The notes beneath the pieces were generated by a model. That model worked only from the letters and a program-made list of their open reading frames with translations, did no database searches and was not told the DNA's origin. A stretch of 48,013 nt of DNA from Stagonosporopsis chrysanthemi (lineage: Eukaryota > Ascomycota > Dothideomycetes > Pleosporales > Didymellaceae), in assembly GCA_022560025.1 (NCBI GenBank), contig JAFISE010000064.1:122002-170014 (forward strand), read 5' to 3'. The number at the start of each line of letters is the position of its first letter. Positions within the stretch are counted from its first letter, which is position 1. The position numbers and the translations under genes were made by a program. Shown in pieces: positions 31,601 to 42,654 of this stretch.

Positions 31601-33466
31601 CTAGAACATGCTGCTTTTCTTCTTCTTCAACTTTTCAGCGTTGGTCTCGCTGTTCGACCTCAGTCCCCAGAAGCTCTTCTTGGCCTTCATGGGAGCCTGC
31701 CCAGCTTGCGGTTTTGGCGGGCGGTTACTGAAAAAGCTGCTCGCACTTGCTACGGGTCGATGCCCACCAGGTTGCAGATACGGACCTGCTGTAAATGTAG
31801 GCTGCGCAGGCACGGGTGCTGGGCGTTGCTGCGGTCGTGACGGCCCAGGTCGCGGAGTTTGAAACCGAATGTGTGGGGAGGAATGGCGCTGCGCGTGTGC
31901 ATTTGGACGTTGCGCACCGAGCAGGTTGGATTGATCGCCAAACTGCTTGCGCAGACGCTCGGTTTCTTTATCAATCTCTGCCTGCTTGCGACGGCGCTCC
32001 TTCTCCTCCCTCTCCTTGGTCTTGCGTTCATCCTCGAGGAACTGCAATGTCTTCCGCTCCCCTTCAAGTTCGGCTCTGCGGCGAGCCTTGCGGGCTGCTT
32101 CCTCCTGCTTCTTCTGCTCGCGGGCCTCAGCCTCAACGGCGGCCTTTAATCGAGCAGTCTCTGCATCAATCTCCCATTGCGAGCGTGGGTCGAGTCGCGG
32201 AGGCTGCTGTGGTGGAACCTGCGTTGGTCGTTGTGGGCGCTGGGTGGTTCTTTGGGCCGGACGTTGCGGCTGTGCAAGGTTCTGTTGCGTGCGCGGGGGT
32301 TGTTGAGGTCGCGGACTCGGTTGCTGAGATTGTGGAGGTCGAGCCTGTTCGCGTCGCGGAGGCGCTTGCGGGCCTTGCGTTTGTGTCTGTAAAGGAGGTA
32401 AAGAGGCTCGCTTCGCAGCGCGGTTGGAAAAGCTAGCTGGGGACGATGTAGCGGGTGCTAGAGCGGGCTGAGCACTGGGCGCGGATGCTTGTGTCACTTT
32501 CTCAGCAGGGTACTGCGAGGGTCCGCTGTATGGAGGTGGAGGCGGAGGCTGAGGTGTCATCACCGGTTGTGTCACGCCTGGACCTGTGAGCGGCGAAGAG
32601 GCTTTCCGCGTCAAAAGGCCACCACTGTTCTTGCGTCCAACTGGGTCAATGATATGGAAGGCCTCTCGCTGGTTGTTGATGAACAAGTCTCTGATGACGG
32701 CAGCACTGAGAAGCAGCACTACCTCTAGCCCTTTGTAGTCTTCGATCTCAATGCGGTAGAGGTTGGGCTCCATGATTGTCATCTCCTTCAGCATCGTGAA
32801 CAGAGCCACCGCGATGTCGGGCTCCTTGCTCTTCTTTGCCTTCTTGCCCAGCAAGTCTGTCGACTTGCCGGTCAGGTAGCATGTCATGTCCTTCCCATAT
32901 CTGCCCTCTTTGCGCCAGACAAAGTTGACTCGCGGTGTTGTGGCGTCGGCGGCGGGGTCGGTCTGGGTGCGATCGAGGGTCGAGGCGCTTGGCGTGCGGA
33001 AGGTGACTTGCGGTATGCTAAACTCCCAGCTCTGAGTGCCGCTCCACTTCGACTTCTGCTCCTTCACGATAATCTGCATCTCCGGGTTGTATAGCTGAAT
33101 TGCGAACTGGTCCGGGTAGATGGGCTCAGGCGGCGGCGGAACCCCTCCATTCTTGCGTATCTCTTCCTGTGAGAGAGTCGGGTGCGACCAGCCAGGCTTT
33201 GCCAGCACCTCGGCAAACAGGACTTCTGGATTGTGCGAGTCGAAGAGGGCTACCGCGTATGTATTCTTCGCCGACGTGGAGGCCGGGTCGACGTGGTTGA
33301 GTGCATACTGCGCCTCAGGCTCAGAGCCGTTCTGTGTGTAAAGGAAGGATTCGAGGTGCTTGTTGGCTTTGTCGGTGGCCTTGAGGAAGAAAGCTGGGGT
33401 ACATTAGCGTCGACCACGTCGTACTGCCGTCAGGCTGCGCATACTAGGAAGGTTCTCGTCTAGCAT
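31601..33466 (-). CDS. conserved-looking coiled-coil, Pro/Gln-rich protein of unknown function
   Basis: A 22-nt first exon (33466-33445) is joined across a 51-nt intron to exon 2 (33393-31601), giving 604 residues that start MLDENLPTFFLKATDK. Residues about 1-260 form a folded domain with YAVALFDSHNPEVLFAE, SWEFSIPQVTF, NFVWRKEGRYGKDMTCYL and DIAVALFTMLKEMTI. A proline/glutamine-rich linker follows (about 265-390). Next comes a long charged coiled coil of Arg, Lys and Glu (about 395-470), and finally a basic end (KLKKKKSSMF). There is no signal peptide or membrane helix. The layout suggests a cytoplasmic scaffold or cytoskeleton-linked protein. I do not recognise a named family. Long frames on the opposite strand are shadows. 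Confidence 0.85.
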
Positions 33467-34908
33467 CGCGGCATTTCACGTGATCAGACGTGCGCTGCTC
33501 GGGATCGATGTGTCGAGGAAAGGTCGAAGCGACAGGAACTTTGAATACACGTCTGGCCAGCAGAAGGAGGAGTCGTCATGTTCAAAAGCTTCACATTGAT
33601 ACGCGTTTACGCAGGCGCAGCGCCCTACTTGGTCCACCCCTGCTCGGCGCCCCGCTCGCGCCTTCCCGAGAAACGACCAGGGCAGTGCCCATCTTCCGCG
33701 GTTCGGCCGTTATTCTTAGGAACCAGAGTGCCAGAGTGCCAGACCAGCCACACGCCGTTCATCTTAGCTCGCGACGACGTGTTTGCGACTCGCTCATACA
33801 CAGTACCGGTGGTCCGTACTGTTGCTTGTCTGTACTGTTGCTTGTCTGCTCAATGTCGCGTATGCGACTATGGAGATGGGCGCACTGCTTATCAGCACAC
33901 ATACGCCGCGAAGTCTTGCGTCAAGTAGATGAAGCTTGCACTGCAGTTTCACCATGTCTGGTGCAGTGCACAGCCTCTCAGAGGCTGCAAGAAGTCCGAC
34001 CGTAAAGCATCATACACCAGGCTTAGAACACCAACGCCTTGCGACGATGCTCCTGGCGAGGCAGACTGCACCGGCGGGTTGGTCAGCACGTCCAAGCTGT
34101 GCGCGCGATTATGATGCTTCAAGAGACAATCTTCTCTTCACCATTACGCGTCCACAGCACCATGTACCCCACATCGCAACACGGTCCCATTCGAGCTGCG
34201 GCCTCTTCTGGCCAGCCATCTCCTGGAGAACAGGCTTCGTCGTCACTTTCTACCATGTTTGAAACGCTGAGGCCATGCCCAGCCATCGGTGACATGGCGT
34301 ACCACACTGGAATTGCTGCTCTTCTATCCGTTCAACACGCGTCTCCACACCCGCAAAAGCTTGTGTACTCACTGTTGCACGGAACCATGAACAATTGCAC
34401 CGTTGTGTGCAATTATCCTCGTCAATTACCTGAAGCATTGTTTTCCTCGTGGGAATATTGGCGGCGTGCTCCGTCTTGGCAAGCAGGGGATAAGACCGCA
34501 AACAATCACCCGCTACTCAATCTCTTCACACGAACAATGCTCGAGGGGCGATTCTTTGTGTAGATTTCGGGTACCTCACGCAATCTCATCGCAGTCTTCT
34601 CTGGTGCTCCAAAAGGCTGCACAGGTCTCAGACAACGACGCTCAGGCGCGCTGTAGGATCTTACCGCAAGAAAGCTCGACACAACTGAAACTCGCTAGCA
34701 GCGCATCCTCAAAACTTTTGTCCAGGACCTGCTTACTCCTTCCATACACTTCCACTCACTCTTTTGTTGTTATTCAACCTCTTGAGCAGCGCTTTCGCAA
34801 TAAAACAGCATCTTCCGAGCAGGCGTCTCGCATCTTACCCCGCATCTCCAGCGATCAGTTGCACTTCCAATTACAATACAAACATCACATCAACCCCATT
34901 TCGACGGG
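33467..34908. other. intergenic region, no supported gene
   Basis: The plus-strand frame 34039-34563 has some protein-like character from an internal Met (MYPTSQHGPIRAA) onward but no motif, and I leave it uncalled. A 17-bp direct duplication (CTGTACTGTTGCTTGTC-like) occurs near 33823-33848. From about 34680 the DNA is pyrimidine-rich, like a fungal 5' leader for the frame starting at 34909. Confidence 0.35.
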
Positions 34909-35118
34909 ATGAATTCCGCGTTGAACATCACACTCAAGCGCAAAGCTACACAAGCACAGCTCGCTACCCTTGCGCAACCAACGAAAAAGGTCCAAAAATA
35001 TGTTACGGACGAAGACTTTCGTGTTCCTTTGCAGCCTGTAGGCGCATCAAACCACGCAAGCCCTCTTACGGAGCAAGAATGGATGAGATTACATACGTGG
35101 AGCTGGCATACTCGATAA
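34909..35118 (+). CDS. hypothetical small protein, possibly frame-disrupted
   Basis: The ATG at 34909 follows a CT- and CA-rich leader typical of fungal genes. The frame encodes MNSALNITLKRKATQAQL and a basic, Gln-rich continuation, ending at 35118 after EQEWMRLHTW. Near 35082 a second frame takes over with equally protein-like sequence (MDEITYVELAYSIRSSDK...) and runs to 35327 with a CPMC motif. A one-base shift would join them. Either a frameshift has broken a roughly 140-residue gene, or one of the two frames is incidental. No family is recognised. Confidence 0.35.
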   Translation: MNSALNITLKRKATQAQLATLAQPTKKVQKYVTDEDFRVPLQPVGASNHASPLTEQEWMRLHTWSWHTR

Positions 35119-35411
35119 GATCGAGTGATAAAGACGACCACATCCCCGTAGTGTCGCTACGTCTACCTAAGACGAATCTATGGCACCGGTCCTCGACAAA
35201 ACATATTCCTCCAACAAGTCCAAAGTACAAGGCCCCGAGAAATGCATGCCCGATGTGTACATTTGACGCCACAGTTGCATTACAATCCAGCCCACCAAGC
35301 CGAACCGACTCAACTAGTCTTTTGTGAGGAAAGGGCGCCGTCGGAACATGTTCATCCTCTAGAGCATCCTCCGCTACAGAGCTATAACAGTATACCTTTC
35401 GACTTCTTCGT

Positions 35412-36293
35412 TCACTCCAACTGGTCGAAATTCCTTTTCGCGGGCTTCTGGTCCTTCAGCCGAACGAGAGCGACTGGCGTCCTATCACCATCGAACGTTT
35501 TCAATCGCACATCTACGATCCCGGAGGCCTCCACGAAGTCCTTCAATCGTCCGTAGCCATAATTCCGCGCGTTGAGATCTGGCGAGATTCTCCTCAAGTA
35601 ATTGCCCACGTTTGCCAGATCCGCGCAATTATCCCCCTCATCCATGCTGGCTATGATCGCCTTCCTCAGCGCATCCAACGCTGCCTTATCAATCGGCTTC
35701 GGCCCAGACCGGTCAACAGTCAAATATGAAGGAGCAGAAGAAAAGGAAGACGACGCGACCGGGCCGCGCTCGCGCAGGAGATGACTCGCAGAAGGCGCCT
35801 GCTGCTGCTGCTGCACTCCAGCCAGAACCTCGACCTCCTGCACAGGCACAGGCATAGGCAGCACATCAAAATAGACAAACTTATCACACGCCGCAATAAA
35901 CGCCCCGTTCGTCTTGCGTTCCCCAAACCCATACACCGTAACGCCCTGCTCACGTATCCGCGCCGCCAGCCGCGTGAAATCGCTGTCACTCGACACGATG
36001 CAGAAGCTCGCAAACCGCCCCGTGTACAGCAGATCCATGGCGTCGATGATCATCGCGCCGTCGGTCGCATTCTTCCCCGTCGTGTACGCAAACTGCTGCA
36101 TCGGCGTGATGGAGTGGTCCAGCAGACACGCTTTCCAGCCGTTCATGTTGGGCCGCGTCCAGTCGCCATAGATGCGGCGCACGCTGGCGGTCCCGTAGTT
36201 TGCGATCTCGGCCATCAGGCCGACGATGACGCGCGGGGAGACGTTGTCGCCGTCGATCAGCACGGCGATGTTTCCTGTGTTTGTGGCGGCCAT
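35412..36293 (-). CDS. NYN (PIN-like) domain protein with C-terminal LOTUS/OST-HTH-like region
   Basis: This is a single exon of 293 residues. The N-terminal NYN fold has the metal-binding acidic residues in VLIDGDNVSP, TDGAMIIDAMDLL and IVSSDSDFTRLAARIRE, the usual three clusters of LabA/DUF88-type RNases, and continues to about residue 150. A poly-Gln and Ser-rich linker follows (QQQQQ). Residues about 200-285 (LDALRKAIIASMD, NVGNYLRRISPDLNARNYGYGRLKDFVEASG) match the winged-helix OST-HTH/LOTUS pattern, an RNA-binding module often paired with NYN. The likely role is a cytoplasmic RNA endonuclease. Targets are unknown. The opposite-strand frame is a shadow. Confidence 0.9.
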   Translation of the reverse strand: MAATNTGNIAVLIDGDNVSPRVIVGLMAEIANYGTASVRRIYGDWTRPNMNGWKACLLDHSITPMQQFAYTTGKNATDGAMIIDAMDLLYTGRFASFCIVSSDSDFTRLAARIREQGVTVYGFGERKTNGAFIAACDKFVYFDVLPMPVPVQEVEVLAGVQQQQQAPSASHLLRERGPVASSSFSSAPSYLTVDRSGPKPIDKAALDALRKAIIASMDEGDNCADLANVGNYLRRISPDLNARNYGYGRLKDFVEASGIVDVRLKTFDGDRTPVALVRLKDQKPAKRNFDQLE

Positions 36294-36890
36294 GATGGGC
36301 TGCTTGACTGGAGATGCGGAGCTTGGGGTTGCGTCGTGAGGTGTGGCTGCTTTAGCGCTCGCTGTTCATTTTGGACGCCGCTGTAGGTGGCGGGGTAGGT
36401 TTGGGTAAGTGGGTCTACCGCAGTGTTGTCACAATCCACATATGCATATCATGCCTTCCCTTGCAATATCGTCGCGTCCGTTAGAAGTGATGGAGCATTC
36501 GTGATTTTTCAACGTGTCGTAGTATTTCGCTTACCAACTACCTGCCTTACAAGGCCCCGACAGACGCCATCCCACTCTTTCATGACAACGCCCATTTCTA
36601 CATTATTCACCAGCCACGAGAGGTCAGCCTTGACACGACTCAAGTAACAGGCATTCAACCCTGGCATATAATGAGCAGCTCTCTTCTCTCAGCCTGCGAC
36701 AACCACCTCGTACCCTCGCCGTGTTCAAACACGAGAACAGCTCAACCTAGCCTCTCATAGCGCCCAATCCCCTGTTCTCATAAACCCCTCGACCTACGAC
36801 AAGAAGTGCATACTCCCTCGCAGTCTTTGCCGATGTGTAGATAGGGTGCTAGGCGGCGAGGGCGTCCGGATGTCAGCTACAATGATGCAG
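36294..36890. other. intergenic region
   Basis: This is the promoter region of the NYN gene and the degraded 3' end of the HET pseudogene. The minus-strand frame 36794-37003 (from MYRDSKLWTD) might be a shifted remnant of the HET protein's C-terminal part. I cannot confirm it. Confidence 0.35.
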
Positions 36891-38398
36891 TCAACGTTCA
36901 GGTAAAGCACTGGGCACGGTGACTTCTCGGTTCCCAGAACCATCGACAGCGCTTGTCTCTTCAAGGTATGAGCATCTGTCCACAACTTGGAGTCGCGGTA
37001 CACACCAATGTCGTGAACACCACGCCCATGATGACATACAGTCTCCGCTTAGATCTGTCATCGAAGATACAGCCTCTGTCTTGTGGCAGTCAGTGTGTCT
37101 GATGCACATGTCATACAGGCCGGAGCCCTCGCGAGACTCCAATGGGATGCTTCGATGCTCTTGAGCGCGGTTTGTCAAGAAATCTTCTGTGTCACTCTTA
37201 GCAGATGCCGCAACTACCACGAGCGGAGCATTGTGACTGTAATCACATATTTTAGCGAATTCCATCGGCAAGTCGCAAGCGCTATCTTGAACAATGCAAA
37301 CAGAGTCGATCCAGATATACGACACGTCAAGTTTGCGTGCGCCTGCTATCGCATCCAGGAATGTAGCCAGAATTTCTCTCGATGCGACACTCTGTTTTCC
37401 TGAGTCGAGGTTCTAAGTCGTTGTGGTGTTGATTACGATCTTTCCCCAGCAATGGCTCAGCGGGATGTATCGACCCCTATCGCCTGGATCCGGCTCGACT
37501 ACCTTGAGGTGGTAGTTATATTGACCAGACTCGACTGTAACCAATCGGCTAGGTAACAATTATCTGCTCCGGAACAATGGTGGTAGTTGTGCTTATTGTC
37601 GCACTCTTTGACCCACCGTCGAAGGAAGTCGATAGGCTCCTCGAAAACAAAATTGCGGGTACGACGTGGAGATGCGGCTTCAAGACCCCGATAGAGTAAA
37701 GAGCACAATTGGTACCCTCTTTCGCGAGACCCTGCCAGATCAGACATGTAGATCCGATGATTGGACATCCAAGAGGCACCGTCGTCAACCTGTCTGAGCA
37801 ACTCTGTTACAGCACGAGGATCCCCGTCGAAGCCCCGCTCGAATCCTGTCCTGGCCTTGTGTGCCATCCACCGGTGTAGCCCCAGTTTGAAGAACGTCAC
37901 CTGTTCATGTATATCCAGCTCATTTATTAGTAAAGCCAGTATTGCCCTCCGAGCTTCCGGAAGTGCCATCGTATCGATCATCCGACCGTCTGGATGTTTG
38001 TCGATTGTCCAGGCTCCTTGTGCGATCCCAGGAGGACGATCGAGGCAGGTATGACATCTAATTTCAGGTCCCACGAATGCTTCGAGCCTGACAGACTCTC
38101 CGCAAACTCCCTGTACTTTCGTGACTTGATCCTTGGACCCGAACTTCTCAGTCAGACATGCCAGATCAATCTCGTCGAACCCGTGAATGCTGTGTCCGAA
38201 ACAAAGCGTACGATGGCAGTCGGCACAGACGTTGAAGCTGGCACAACTTGTACAGCTTTACCAAATCGATGGCGAACAGTTCTGCTTTCAAATCTCACAC
38301 GCAAGACGCTCATTCGTTCGATATAACTCGACAGCGATGCCATCGCAGTAGTACAGTGGGTGTGGTGCCATATCTTCGGCTTGCGAAATGGTGGACAT
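36891..38398 (-). pseudogene. HET-domain protein with N-terminal zinc-finger-like motif, broken
   Basis: Exon 1 (38398-38301) starts MSTISQAEDMAPHPLYYCDG. A 45-nt intron (38300-38256) joins in frame to ERLACTSCASFNVCADCH, a Cys/His pattern like a ZZ or related finger. The long second exon carries FLRRWVKECDNKHNYHHC. Near 37556 the frame shifts by one base into LPSRLVTVESGQY, RYIPLSHCWGK and YIWIDSVCIVQD, the hallmark blocks of the HET domain (heterokaryon incompatibility). A TAG lies between LSHCWGK and YIWID, after INTTTT, where Gln would fit. The domain's last block and the usual C-terminal region are missing or shifted. In fungi, intact HET proteins can trigger cell death on contact with non-self. 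This copy should be inactive. Confidence 0.8.
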
Positions 38399-38961
38399 CG
38401 TCTGAAAGCCCGCTCAAAGAGACGAGGTGAGCAGTGGTGAGCGTTTGAAAGTCAGGCCGTCAGCACCAGCCCGCGACTCAAGTCTTGCATCAGAGTGGCT
38501 GAAGATGTGATCAGTATTTCGAAACTGTCTAATGTAGGTAGACAGCACGCCTGAGGCGCCCCAATGACCTCTCTCGTCAATGTATCAGGAGATCACTTTA
38601 GTATTGCTTGCAACTGAAAGACAAACTTTGGTGGGCTCTCCAAGACCGTCACCAGCATTACCACGGGCTGATCTACCTCTAGCGCAGTAGTAAGCAGCTA
38701 AGTCCGTATCCCCTCTCCACTCCCGGGGCCTAGCCCTGTAGCGCACCCAGAACAACACCATGATCTACAAAACCACAAAACCACCACCTCTTAGCTTCCA
38801 CGCCACTAAGTACTGACCTCGGTATGTATTTCTTTGGCTCGTGGAGCAGCAGTACCCGGTAGTTATAAGCAAAGCCCGTTGTGGGCAACTCCACGCCCAG
38901 CACGCCTGCACCCACAATCCTACCTCATCGCAAGCTTGAGAACACACGCACACGCAACGCA
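38399..38961. other. intergenic region and promoter of the HsbA-like gene
   Basis: No coding frame is supported. The last 60 nt are rich in C and A (GAACACACGCACACGCAACGCA) directly before the start codon, a usual fungal leader. A minus-strand frame at 38730-38962 is incidental. Confidence 0.4.
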
Positions 38962-39586
38962 ATGCATCTCCTCCCGCTTCTCACTCTCCTTCCCACCGCC
39001 CTCTCCCTCGCAGTCCCCCAACTCGTCCTTCCGACAGGCCAAACAGTGAAGCAGGACATCATCAACATCCACAACGCCGTGCTCGCGCTCGACGCAACGG
39101 TGCAGGCCTACATCGGCTCTTCTTTCCCCACCTCGCTGGTGGACGGCACGCCGGTTCTGCTGGGCGTAGCCAAGATCCACGAGGTGAACCGCGCGGGCTT
39201 CCGGCACGCGCTTGCGGCGGCGCCCTTCACGGTGGCCGACTCGAATGAAGTGGTTAGCACGGTGACGGCGACTGGTGTGTACTTCCCCTTGATCATTGTT
39301 GGATGAGAGCGAGTGGCTGACTGGTGCAGTGAACAAGAGTATTCCGGCGGCGACGAAGCGTTTGAAAGAGAAACTGGCGGAGTTCAAGGAGGGGCTGTTG
39401 GTTCCGGTGGTCATTGCGAGCCTGACGCTGCTGCTGAGTGACCACGATACTTTTAGTGCTGCGACGCTGGCGAAAGTGGATCCGCATGTGGGTGAAGCGA
39501 AGCTGCGGGAGGGTGCGGATGGTGTGGCTAATATCCACAACGCGATCCAGGATGCTATTTTGTTCTATACCCTGAATGCTGTGTAG
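38962..39586 (+). CDS. secreted hydrophobic surface-binding protein A (HsbA)-like / cell-wall galactomannoprotein
   Basis: Exons 38962-39274 and 39330-39586 (55-nt intron) give 189 residues, the usual size for this family. A signal peptide (MHLLPLLTLLPTALSLA) precedes an all-helical domain: QDIINIHNAVLALDATVQAY, KRLKEKLAEFKEGL, IASLTLLLSDHDTFS and VANIHNAIQDAILFY. Spaced hydrophobic residues and lack of cysteines fit HsbA, which binds hydrophobic surfaces and can recruit hydrolases. The related cell-wall galactomannoproteins share the same domain. A start further upstream in frame (38881) would bury the signal peptide and is rejected. The gene stands alone between the HET pseudogene and a transporter. 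Confidence 0.85.
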
Positions 39587-39889
39587 ATTTGCGGCCTTGC
39601 AGAGGACCACAGATACTTAGTCGAAGGTCACGTGGATTTTTTGGGTTTGCGTAGTGCTAACAATGTGTATTATTCGTGTAATGGGCTCGACCGTGTGTGA
39701 AGCAAGGAAAGACTGATCAGCACGTGGCTGCTACCATAGGTAGACGCAATTTGTAACGACCAAACAAACTCCGCATATTGACTCGGACAATCTGGCAAGG
39801 AAATGCGATGAGGCTGGGATAGAAACATCAGGGTATATCCTCCGTTGCATGTACACCATTCAGCATGCTATTCACCGTTTGCTGAGACC

Positions 39890-41953
39890 TCAAACAGTCG
39901 CTCGTGTTGGTTCGTGGAGTGAGACGTCTACCATCGGGTACTCCGACTTCTCGCTAGATGTATGCGTTGTAGGAGATGTCGTTGATGGGGAGATTGGAGA
40001 CGGCGTTTGAGATGCGCTCTTGAGGCCATACTTGGTGTTGAGCTGTTTGCGCATCTTGTGCTGTTTCTCGCCGAACGTCAAGAGAAACCCTATACCCGCA
40101 AGAACGGCGTAAACGATCCAAACGCTCTTGAGGCTTTCGTTAAAGGCATTAACGATCTGCACCTTGTTGTTCTCTCCGAAGCTGCTGACGAAGACTGAAG
40201 AAGCGTGCTGGTACGCCTTGCCCTTGCCAAGCTGTGTTCGAGCGATCCGGCTTGGGATGGTCGGCAAGAGTGAGTTGAACCGTACAGTGAACACGGCACC
40301 AGGGATAGCGACACCGAGGAGAGATCCTGTTCCGCGGAGGAAAGCCCATGAGCCAGCAGCTGCACCAGTACTGCTTTCAGGCAAGTTGACCTGCACAGCT
40401 GGCAGCATAGTCGATATCACGATTCCAAGACCCGCAGCAACAATGATTTGAAGCGTGAACCAGACCGAGATCGGAGTAGAGGGACCAAGAAGTACGCACA
40501 AGCTAAGGCCGGTGGTCATGATGCCAAAGCCAGCAATGTGCATGGGCTTGTACTTTCCCCAGAGACTAAGGAGAGGGCCACCAACTGCAGCAAAGACTAC
40601 GACAGCCAGGGTTGTGGGCATGACTTCGATTCCAGATTGGCTCGGTGACGATCCCTTCACAGCTTGGAAGAAAGGAGGGAGATAGAACTGGAAGCCGTAT
40701 GTAATGAAGCCATGGATGGCTGTCAACACGAATGAGATGATTGTAGTCCGATTCGAGAAGACATGCGGTGGCATGATCGGGTATTTGCAGCGCGACGAGC
40801 GTTCCCAGAAAGCAAGTCCTACGAAACCAACGACTCCAAACACCAGGGGGGTGATGATAGACCAGTGAGACCATGGGTTTGGCGCACCACCTGTGCTGAG
40901 TGAGATGAGCAGCATCACCACAGAAAAGGTGAGGAGGCCGGTGCCGAGATAGTCAATCTTCTTAAGCTCGGCCAGCACAGACACCTCTTCAGCTTTTATG
41001 CCTCCACCCACGTCGAGCCAGGTGTAGATTACCACAAATGCAATGAAGCAGACAGGTATGTTGATATAGAAGCACCATCTCCAGTTGAGCTCGGCGAAAA
41101 CGCCTCCGAGAAGCGGTCCTAGGCAGGTTCCGATCGAGAAGACGATGTGCTTGATCGCGAGGTACGGCCCACGTTTCCGTAGCGGTATGAGATCGCACAG
41201 TATCATCTCGGAGAACAAGTCGATGCCGCCTGTCCCGAAACCTTGAATGATTCGTCCAAAGATGAGAACGGCGCCAGAGGTGGCAGCTCCACATATCGCA
41301 CTTCCGATGGCGAAAACAGTTACGGCGGTCATCATGGGTACCTTTCTCCCCCACATATCTCCAAGCTGGCTGTACAGCGGCTGGAAGATTGTGCTGGCGA
41401 GCAAGTAAGCAGTGGCCACCCATGAGAACGTGGTACCGAGGTTGAGATCAGCAGAGATTGTTGGAAGAGCAGTGTTTGTGACGCTCCCCTCGAGAGCGGA
41501 CAATAACAATGGCAAACACATTGCAACGAAAGACCTCCAGAAGCCTTTAGTCCGTGTCCATTTCTCTGAAGGAGTTCCCGAGGCTTCTGAAGGAAAAGAT
41601 TGAAGACCTGGCCTCTCTTTTGATGGCAGATCGGAGGTGTTGATGTGTAGCTGCTGGGTGACTGGTCCAAAACTGACTTTGCGCTCATCCTCGGGTGTCC
41701 AGCTTTCGGATTGCTTGAGCGAAGAAGCTTTTGATGGCAAGATGCCATTGACAGCGAGATTCGAGGATGAGTGGGTGGGCACAAACGTTGCGCAGGAGGC
41801 GTTGGGCGACTGGACAGCCGTCTCCGCAAAAGAGTATTGGCTGGCATTATGGATTGGCTGTATGATCGAAGATCGCCTCGAGGAGGACGTCGAAGGTGGA
41901 AATGTCTGCATGTCGAATGTAAAAGCTGCAGAAAAAACTCGGTGGAGTGACAT
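39890..41953 (-). CDS. MFS drug:H+ antiporter, DHA2 (14-helix) family
   Basis: A single exon of 687 codons. The start could also be the internal ATG at 41911 (MQTFPPS). The Ser/Pro-rich cytoplasmic N-terminus (about 140 residues) is followed by 14 predicted membrane helices. Family marks are SALEGSVTNTALPTI (helix 1), WVATAYLLASTIFQPLYSQ, GDMWGRKVPMM (motif A), FGRIIQGFGTGGIDLFSEMI, IPLRKRGPYLAI and GPLLGGVFAELNWRWCFYINI. DHA2 pumps export toxic compounds and fungal metabolites from the cytoplasm. About 700 bp away lies a FAD monooxygenase and then a methyltransferase, so export of a tailored metabolite is possible. No fr ameshift or stop is seen. Confidence 0.93.
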   Translation of the reverse strand: MSLHRVFSAAFTFDMQTFPPSTSSSRRSSIIQPIHNASQYSFAETAVQSPNASCATFVPTHSSSNLAVNGILPSKASSLKQSESWTPEDERKVSFGPVTQQLHINTSDLPSKERPGLQSFPSEASGTPSEKWTRTKGFWRSFVAMCLPLLLSALEGSVTNTALPTISADLNLGTTFSWVATAYLLASTIFQPLYSQLGDMWGRKVPMMTAVTVFAIGSAICGAATSGAVLIFGRIIQGFGTGGIDLFSEMILCDLIPLRKRGPYLAIKHIVFSIGTCLGPLLGGVFAELNWRWCFYINIPVCFIAFVVIYTWLDVGGGIKAEEVSVLAELKKIDYLGTGLLTFSVVMLLISLSTGGAPNPWSHWSIITPLVFGVVGFVGLAFWERSSRCKYPIMPPHVFSNRTTIISFVLTAIHGFITYGFQFYLPPFFQAVKGSSPSQSGIEVMPTTLAVVVFAAVGGPLLSLWGKYKPMHIAGFGIMTTGLSLCVLLGPSTPISVWFTLQIIVAAGLGIVISTMLPAVQVNLPESSTGAAAGSWAFLRGTGSLLGVAIPGAVFTVRFNSLLPTIPSRIARTQLGKGKAYQHASSVFVSSFGENNKVQIVNAFNESLKSVWIVYAVLAGIGFLLTFGEKQHKMRKQLNTKYGLKSASQTPSPISPSTTSPTTHTSSEKSEYPMVDVSLHEPTRATV

Positions 41954-42654
41954 TGCACAGCCGCGGCTCAGCTATATGTGCATCCTAGGCTGCCAGAGGG
42001 GCAAAAAGATAGCCAGACAACCAAGAATGCTCACATCCTCTTGGTAAGCTCTCGAGTGTACGCAAAGGAGTACCCGCGCATGACGTTCTTTTGTGCGACG
42101 TTGGGCCCAACGGATAGAAGCCGACGATGATGCAGCCCGTGGCCGGAATGATCCTGAAACAGCGTTGTAGGGAAGCACAACATGATTTGCTCATCAGGCC
42201 AAGCTATCGTAGGCGGCTAAGATATCCTGCTGTGCATCCATGGCCGTGGGTCTAACAAGGGTGCCACGAAGGAGCCGGAATGAGGACAATTACTCCATAA
42301 GAATCGAGTGACGGGTGCCGACAGCATCCGTATCTCTGCGCATAGCCGAAGTCGGTGATACTGGGAATGTCATCGAGATTGCAACCGTTGCTGTGCGCCA
42401 CAGCGAGCAGGATGTTTGTATACGCTGGCGTAGAAGTTACTTTTCTTGCAGACTGAATGGGTTGATGATATTCGCAACCAGCCATCAATGTAGAGTCTGC
42501 CCTGTACTAGCGAGGAGTGTCTCAACCAGACAATTGTTGCATGAGCATGTTAAACGTCATCGTGGTCTTGATAAAGTATGTCCACCTATCGGAGGAGAGC
42601 ATTACATCTGCGATAGCATCTCAGTCTTGACTGAGGAATACATCATGCACTCAG
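41954..42654. other. intergenic region
   Basis: This is the upstream region of the DHA2 transporter and the 3' flank of the monooxygenase gene. The plus-strand frame 42315-42674 has no motif and is not called. Confidence 0.4.

Noticed and set aside
31816..32436. 206-codon plus-strand frame inside 31601-33466
   Set aside because: It is antisense to the coiled-coil and Pro/Gln-rich region, has low complexity and no independent start context.
38256..38300. Two stops (TGA, TAA) near the start of the HET gene
   Set aside because: Both fall in a 45-nt intron that joins ERLA to CTSC in frame. They are not counted as lesions.
38920..39540. 206-codon minus-strand frame opposite the HsbA-like gene
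   Set aside because: It crosses the intron of a well-supported plus-strand gene and has no motif.
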